This document shows, piece by piece, positions 32,920-36,702 of a DNA stretch of 36,702 nucleotides (within the stretch, counting starts at the first letter, position 1; each line of letters begins with the position of its first letter). The notes beneath the pieces are model-generated. The model saw nothing but the letters and a program-made list of their open reading frames with translations. It had not been told where the DNA came from and did not search any database. The position numbers were made by a program, and so were the translations under genes. The stretch is from a virus. The DNA is taken from positions 1 to 36,702 of the IMG/VR virus record IMGVR_UViG_3300001460_000075. The stretch is one strand, 5' to 3'.

Positions 32920-33093
32920 TCAGTCCTCACTAAACTCAATCACATCGTCATCCATCCACCGGTTTAAACCTTTTATTACGGCCTGGACGATTGAAGTATC
33001 ATCCAGGTCGCTTTCTTCGTCATATCGATTGCATAACTTTACCGTCTCATGCTCAATCTGATCGAGGGCCTCCTGGTCACTGCTTGCAGTCAT
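32920..33093 (-). CDS. Small acidic protein (57 aa)
   Basis: Hand translation gives 57 residues from ATG at 33093 to TGA at 32920-32922. The start overlaps the end of the preceding 69-residue gene by 17 bases. The product is acidic and helical (SSDQEALDQIEHETVKLCNRY, then SIVQAVIKGLNRWMDDD) and ends VIEFSED. The family is not recognised. It is followed by about 100 bases before the scaffold ATG in which I see no gene and no convincing promoter. Confidence 0.55.
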   Translation of the reverse strand: MTASSDQEALDQIEHETVKLCNRYDEESDLDDTSIVQAVIKGLNRWMDDDVIEFSED

Positions 33094-33286
33094 CAATGCC
33101 CTTTAGGATTAAATCTAAGGTAGAAATTGATCCGGCTAGGTAGGCCAAAACCTGGGGATTCCCGGCGTTGTCAAATGAAGATAATTCGACAATATGCGTC
33201 TCTCGTTGGTCTTTTATCTGCTCAACGATGACCTTGAAATTAGGATTGTCCTCCAGGGCCTTGATTGCTTGTTCAAATGTTAGCAT
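33077..33286 (-). CDS. Small hypothetical protein (69 aa)
   Basis: The product is a compact helical protein: FEQAIKALEDNPNFKVIVEQIKDQRE is followed by a turn and a second helix LAYLAGSISTLDLILKGIDD. Short proteins with a similar LAGxIxxLxLIL ending are common just after portal genes in tailed phages, but I cannot name a family. The ATG overlaps the portal stop (TAATG), so it is probably translated by reinitiation. A role in portal or head assembly is possible. Confidence 0.55.
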   Translation of the reverse strand: MLTFEQAIKALEDNPNFKVIVEQIKDQRETHIVELSSFDNAGNPQVLAYLAGSISTLDLILKGIDDCKQ

Positions 33287-35361
33287 TATGCGTTGCTAGG
33301 TGGAGCATTACCAGGAGGTGCCCCCAACTTGCCAGTAAGAGCATTACGGCGTTGTGCATCCTGGTGTTCCAAATTGGCCATATACGACTCGAATCTCTTC
33401 TTAAAAGGCTCATCTTGTTGAAGTCTTTGTTGAACATCGGTGGCCGGAATTTCCTTTGTTCCGGACAAATAACCTTGAATTGCTTGTTTTCGCAATTGAG
33501 TGTTAGCATTTTCCGGGGCAGTAACAACCTGGCCGGATGCGATTTTTGCAATATCTCTGCTTGTTTCTTCAAGTTCCTTGTCAGTTGCTTGTTGCTCCGG
33601 CACAATTAGTCTCTCCGATAGATTTGGATCCAGGGCCTCGAGGTAGACTCGAAGGAGTTCGGAAAAGTTCGCCTGGCCATTCCGGTCAAAACTACTCATC
33701 ACCTCACCGGCCACTTTTAGTTTTTCAAGTGTTTTCTCCTGGTCCAGGGAATTTGCATCAAATGTTAATTCAAAATCATAATCCTCGGCCGTTTCGTCCA
33801 TTATCAATTGAACAGACTCCTCATGGCCGGTGGCCCTAAAATATACTTCCGGACCGGCGTAAGACCGTTGTAGTGCCCATAACTGTTTCAAGACGGACCT
33901 CCAGGAGTCTAACCACATTGAAATCATCTCTTGCCGGACAATATTGGCCTCAACTGCATCCTCTTCGGATGTTGGCCGGCCGGCAATTCTGTAGGCGGTT
34001 CTTCTTAGTTCGTTCTCTACATCCATGGACGCCGGTGAATATTGAGGAATGTCCATAAACTGGACTTCCCCTGGCCGGCGGATCGGAACAAAACTACCCG
34101 GGCCAATACGCTCGGGTTTTCGTCCTACGGTAAAAGTTACTGGTGGAACCGTTGATAAACTAGCACGGTCAATTCGTGCGTCTTGCTCAACCTTAATGGC
34201 CTGTTCGTATGGTCTAAGCAATTCAGCAAGTCCCCTGGAATCTAATAAACGATGGTTTATTGTTTCCCGGCAAAAAGATGTAAACGGATATTTACCTCGA
34301 GACCAGGAGTTCACTTCATGTTTTGCGTAACCTTCAACCTCCTCACTGAAAGTAGTGGTGGAGATCAAAGGGACGCTATCATCGTCAATTTCCCTACGGT
34401 AAACCGTAATAAGTTTAAGTAAACCGTCATACTGTTCACTTGTGTCATTTTGGTTAGAAAAAGGCATTTCATTATGCGATGCATTAGCATCCATTTTGCC
34501 GGCCTTCTCTATAAGTTCGTTTACAAATTTCTTATCATATCCCTGGGTAAGGACCAACTCACGAAGTGCCTCCGGGGTATGGTAATGAACACAATAGACG
34601 GCCCTGGCCGACTGGATATCATTCAAAACATTACTATCAAATATGATTTCACGGCCAATCTCATAGGACCTTACTGTTGGCCGGTTTTCAATCACTCGTT
34701 CCATAGGAATTTTGGCCATACCGGTCTTCTTAAATCCGTTCAGAATTTTAGAAATTTTTGTTTTTTTGAGATTTGGGAAAAGTTGTGCCAGGCCCTCTTT
34801 TGCCATTTTGTTGGCCTCCGGGTCTTCACTGACAATCATTTCATAAATATCAGTTGACGCCTGGGCTATTTCCTCAAGTGAAACATCCTGGTAGTACCGT
34901 TCAACTTTTGTACACCAGTAAGTCCCCAGGATACCGGATCCGTACATTAAAAGGTTATTTGAAAGGATCCCAACCTCCCGGTCCAACTCGGTAATACCGG
35001 TCATGGTCCATCTCATGTACTGGGCGATCAGTCGGGCCAGTTTTGAGTCATCGACTTCAGTTGGCACGCATTGTAAATTTGATACCTTGACGGATTTTTT
35101 CAACATAGCCACATCGGATGTGACTATCTGATCGACTAGGCCAATGGTTTGGTCCGATGCCCCTTTCCATGGGAAAGCGTCATCGGCCTCTTTGCGGTTA
35201 GTCTTAAAATTCTTTCCTGGCCAGTACCCGAAACGCAAGTCCCTGGACTCATCACATTTGTCAGTATAGTACCCGAGATTAGCCTTACAACGATTGTAAT
35301 CGTGTTGTAAAAACTCGATGTCCGGTTCATCCGTATATTTTTGTTCCTCCTCGGTATGCAC
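33286..35361 (-). CDS. Portal protein (691 aa)
   Basis: The length, position between terminase and scaffold, and sequence pattern match podovirus-type portal proteins. The N-terminus includes DDAFPWKGASDQTIGLVDQIVTSDVA. The core contains NNLLMYGSGILGTYWC, a wing region with KYPFTSFCRETINHRLLDSRGLAELLRPYEQAIK, and VPPVTFTVGRKPERIGPGSFVPIRR. The stem and C-terminal helical barrel contain LKQLWALQRSYAGPEVYFR. The last 100 residues are Gln- and Pro-rich. Portals form a dodecamer through which DNA is packaged. The start is a GTG at 35361 with no Shine-Dalgarno, ten bases after the HTH gene. Confidence 0.82.
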   Translation of the reverse strand: MHTEEEQKYTDEPDIEFLQHDYNRCKANLGYYTDKCDESRDLRFGYWPGKNFKTNRKEADDAFPWKGASDQTIGLVDQIVTSDVAMLKKSVKVSNLQCVPTEVDDSKLARLIAQYMRWTMTGITELDREVGILSNNLLMYGSGILGTYWCTKVERYYQDVSLEEIAQASTDIYEMIVSEDPEANKMAKEGLAQLFPNLKKTKISKILNGFKKTGMAKIPMERVIENRPTVRSYEIGREIIFDSNVLNDIQSARAVYCVHYHTPEALRELVLTQGYDKKFVNELIEKAGKMDANASHNEMPFSNQNDTSEQYDGLLKLITVYRREIDDDSVPLISTTTFSEEVEGYAKHEVNSWSRGKYPFTSFCRETINHRLLDSRGLAELLRPYEQAIKVEQDARIDRASLSTVPPVTFTVGRKPERIGPGSFVPIRRPGEVQFMDIPQYSPASMDVENELRRTAYRIAGRPTSEEDAVEANIVRQEMISMWLDSWRSVLKQLWALQRSYAGPEVYFRATGHEESVQLIMDETAEDYDFELTFDANSLDQEKTLEKLKVAGEVMSSFDRNGQANFSELLRVYLEALDPNLSERLIVPEQQATDKELEETSRDIAKIASGQVVTAPENANTQLRKQAIQGYLSGTKEIPATDVQQRLQQDEPFKKRFESYMANLEHQDAQRRNALTGKLGAPPGNAPPSNA

Positions 35362-35370
35362 GAAATTTAA

Positions 35371-35622
35371 TTATAACTCATATTCCCACAATTGTGACTT
35401 TAGTTTCTCCAGGCCGGATCGTTCCGCATTGATGATTGTTTTGCGGTCGCATCCACAAAAGTCTGCAATTTCGTCCTGGGTCATTGGTTTTGGAGACTCG
35501 CCTTTTTCTGCAAATTTAAAGGCCGACTTCAAAACAAGATAATTTAGCATTTCATCAATCCTGGTTGCCCGGTCGTTTTTGGACTCAAACCACTCTGTAT
35601 CTTCCTTTGTCAATTGCCTCAA
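35371..35622 (-). CDS. Sigma-70 region 4-like HTH protein 2 (83 aa)
   Basis: Residues about 47-75 form a helix-turn-helix resembling sigma-70 region 4: MTQDEIADFCGCDRKTIINAE. An N-terminal helix holds RATRIDEMLNYLVLKSAF. The only available start is a TTG at 35622, 38 bases inside the gene before it. The motif resembles the HTH in the gene at 646-1047 (TxxEIAxxCGxxR shared), so the two may be related. Between the large terminase and portal it might also be a small terminase DNA-binding subunit, whose N-terminal HTH is similar in size. A transcriptional role is the alternative. Confidence 0.6.
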   Translation of the reverse strand: MRQLTKEDTEWFESKNDRATRIDEMLNYLVLKSAFKFAEKGESPKPMTQDEIADFCGCDRKTIINAERSGLEKLKSQLWEYEL

Positions 35623-35905
35623 CTGTTACCTTCTGACCGGGGAAACGGTTAAGGCCGGGTTTAATGACGGCAATTTCAGTTTTGCCGTTAAGTGTGATTT
35701 GTACAAGTCTTGGATTTGGAACCATTTTCCTAATTGTTGCATTTTGATACTTCGGAAATGTGACCTCTTTTTTGTACTTATTATAGGCCCTTTTTAAGGT
35801 CGTAAGTGAGGCGTCAAATTCCTTTACAATCTCGGGCCAAGTTTTGCCCTGGTTCTTCAGAGAGATGATTTTCTCTCCCATCTCCATAGTTATTTTCGGT
35901 TTCAT
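35585..35905 (-). CDS. HTH protein with C-terminal beta domain (106 aa)
   Basis: The first 45 residues form a homeodomain-like helix-turn-helix (MGEKIISLKNQGKTWPEIVKEF, then LTTLKRAYNKYKKE). The remaining part is beta-rich (RLVQITLNGKTEIAVIK, then VTVEAIDKGRYRVV) and may be a small barrel. The start overlaps the nuclease gene by ATGA. Because the small terminase subunit in many phages is an HTH protein next to the large subunit, this is one of two candidates for that role. The other is the gene at 35371-35622. Neither is confirmed by a named motif. Confidence 0.55.
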   Translation of the reverse strand: MKPKITMEMGEKIISLKNQGKTWPEIVKEFDASLTTLKRAYNKYKKEVTFPKYQNATIRKMVPNPRLVQITLNGKTEIAVIKPGLNRFPGQKVTVEAIDKGRYRVV

Positions 35906-36399
35906 TGTTTTTTAAACCTCCTCATAGATTGGCGTTTAACCTGGTAGTAAATTGATCCCTGGTTGTCCTTGCGGTTTTCTTCCTTAAAAATCGTCCTGGG
36001 CCTAACAAATCCCTCTATGTACATGGTGCCCTTTTCCTCGCCCGGTTCGATTATGCCGGTAACCAGGACATAGTAATCGCATGGGTTGTTTTTCTTGCGG
36101 TAGTTTACATTCATATCTCCACCTACCCGGCGGTTATTTTTAACATCATAGGTTTTTCCATCTATGATGAAATCAGCACCTCCGGACCTCGGTTTCCAAG
36201 TTAGGTCCAGGTAGGCGTTTGCCCACTTTCCAAAACAAATTTCACCGAGTAGGCCATTAACCTCAATCCGATTGGCCGGATTCCTGTCACCCTTGAGGTC
36301 AAAGACATTATTTTTCCTATTCACCTGGTCCCTTTGACTGGCGATACAGTCGGCCAGTCTATAATCCCACTCCGTCATCTCTATGGCAATAGCCGGCAT
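35902..36399 (-). CDS. PD-(D/E)XK nuclease-like protein (165 aa)
   Basis: The sequence contains the restriction-endonuclease-like catalytic pattern. A glutamate lies in GLLGEICFGKW (E53), and a SGGADFIIDGKTYDVKNNRR segment carries D76 and the DVK signature at 85-87. Beta strands follow (CDYYVLVTGI). The size is typical of small phage or restriction endonucleases of this fold. Its ATG overlaps the TGA stop of the large terminase, and its end overlaps the next gene, so it is part of the packaging operon. Possible roles are packaging, recombination or host DNA degradation. The family cannot be named. Confidence 0.72.
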   Translation of the reverse strand: MPAIAIEMTEWDYRLADCIASQRDQVNRKNNVFDLKGDRNPANRIEVNGLLGEICFGKWANAYLDLTWKPRSGGADFIIDGKTYDVKNNRRVGGDMNVNYRKKNNPCDYYVLVTGIIEPGEEKGTMYIEGFVRPRTIFKEENRKDNQGSIYYQVKRQSMRRFKKQ

Positions 36400-36701
36400 C
36401 AGTAACTACCGGCCCCAGTGGTTCGGAATGATGAATCCTCGAGGTATTCATAATTCCCTACCGCAATATATCGAAGGCAATCAACCGGGTCCTTACAGAC
36501 GCCCTTGCCACCGTCCTCTACCCGGTAATTCATACAACAAAAAATGGTATTCCCACATTTATCGCTAAAAATGAGCCTCGAGTGATTATTAAATCCGATT
36601 GGTTGGTTATTATCGTAACTTAATAACGAATTGATGGCCTGAAGACCGTCATCGATATGGATCCCGGAGGCCGGGGAGGCATAAACCTCAAAATCCGCCA
36701 G
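36399..36701 (-). CDS. terL: Large terminase subunit, C-terminal fragment
   Basis: The frame is open to the right edge, so only the last 100 residues are visible. They show the end of the nuclease domain: HIDDGLQAINSLLSYD, then RLIFSDKCGNTIFCCMNYRVEDGG, then KDPVDCLRYIAVGNYEYLED. The aspartate in KDPxDxLRY and the short tail after it are typical of terminase large subunit C-termini. Its ATPase domain lies outside the window. The protein packages DNA and cuts concatemers at the portal. Position immediately before nuclease, HTH and portal genes supports the call. Confidence 0.78.
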   Translation of the reverse strand: MADFEVYASPASGIHIDDGLQAINSLLSYDNNQPIGFNNHSRLIFSDKCGNTIFCCMNYRVEDGGKGVCKDPVDCLRYIAVGNYEYLEDSSFRTTGAGSY

Positions 36702-36702
36702 G

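Overview
The window looks like most of a temperate, probably short-tailed (podovirus-like) bacteriophage or prophage. Nearly every gene lies on the minus strand, so the transcripts run from right to left. The only plus-strand genes are a partial tyrosine integrase at the left edge and one small ribbon-helix-helix regulator near 5.6 kb. No tail sheath, tube or tape-measure gene is visible. Instead there are a portal, a scaffold, an SU10-like capsid protein, two related adaptor proteins, a nozzle-like protein and a set of large internal-virion-like proteins. The host cannot be named. GC content is intermediate, many genes have no clear Shine-Dalgarno sequence, and the integrase carries a GNS variant of the usual GHS box. 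By memory only, that variant recalls integrases of Verrucomicrobia/Planctomycetes-type hosts, so it is a weak hint.

Layout, left to right. 1-650: integrase C-terminus, a strong intrinsic terminator, an excisionase-like HTH gene and a small gene. 650-5200: a replication/recombination cassette with a sigma-region-4-like HTH protein, RepA-type helicase, archaeo-eukaryotic-type primase, two small genes, RecB/Cas4-like nuclease, ssDNA-binding-like protein and RuvC-like resolvase. 5160-5980: a regulatory knot with two divergent RHH genes, an HTH gene overlapping the resolvase and repeated operator-like sequence. 5909-16054: one 3381-residue polyvalent protein. 16055-20412: three further internal-virion-like proteins. 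20412-28800: tail fibre/appendage genes, the nozzle-like protein and, embedded among them, a compact lysis-like cassette of lipoprotein, membrane peptide and holin-like peptide. 28800-31862: neck proteins, a small gene, a terminator and the major capsid protein. 31875-36701: scaffold, small genes, portal, two HTH proteins, a PD-(D/E)XK nuclease and the C-terminus of the large terminase.

The most interesting object is the giant protein. It carries a zincin metalloprotease motif, two ADP-ribosyltransferase-like modules, a GNAT-like module, a QSD-type polyvalent module and a C-terminal conserved phage module. Several modules are separated by a recurring Met-Pro-Asp (MPD) junction motif. It sits where internal, ejected virion proteins are encoded, so my inference is that a multi-enzyme payload is delivered into the host with the DNA. 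The second striking signal is compositional. GGATCC and CCWGG are strongly enriched, while by eye I find no AGCT, ACGT, GCGC or CGCG in the whole window.

Several genes shorter than about 60 codons were found by hand translation: 500-649, 5164-5328, 24788-24937, 24937-25050 and 32920-33093. Most neighbouring genes overlap by ATGA or TAATG, which implies translational coupling in long polycistronic messages.
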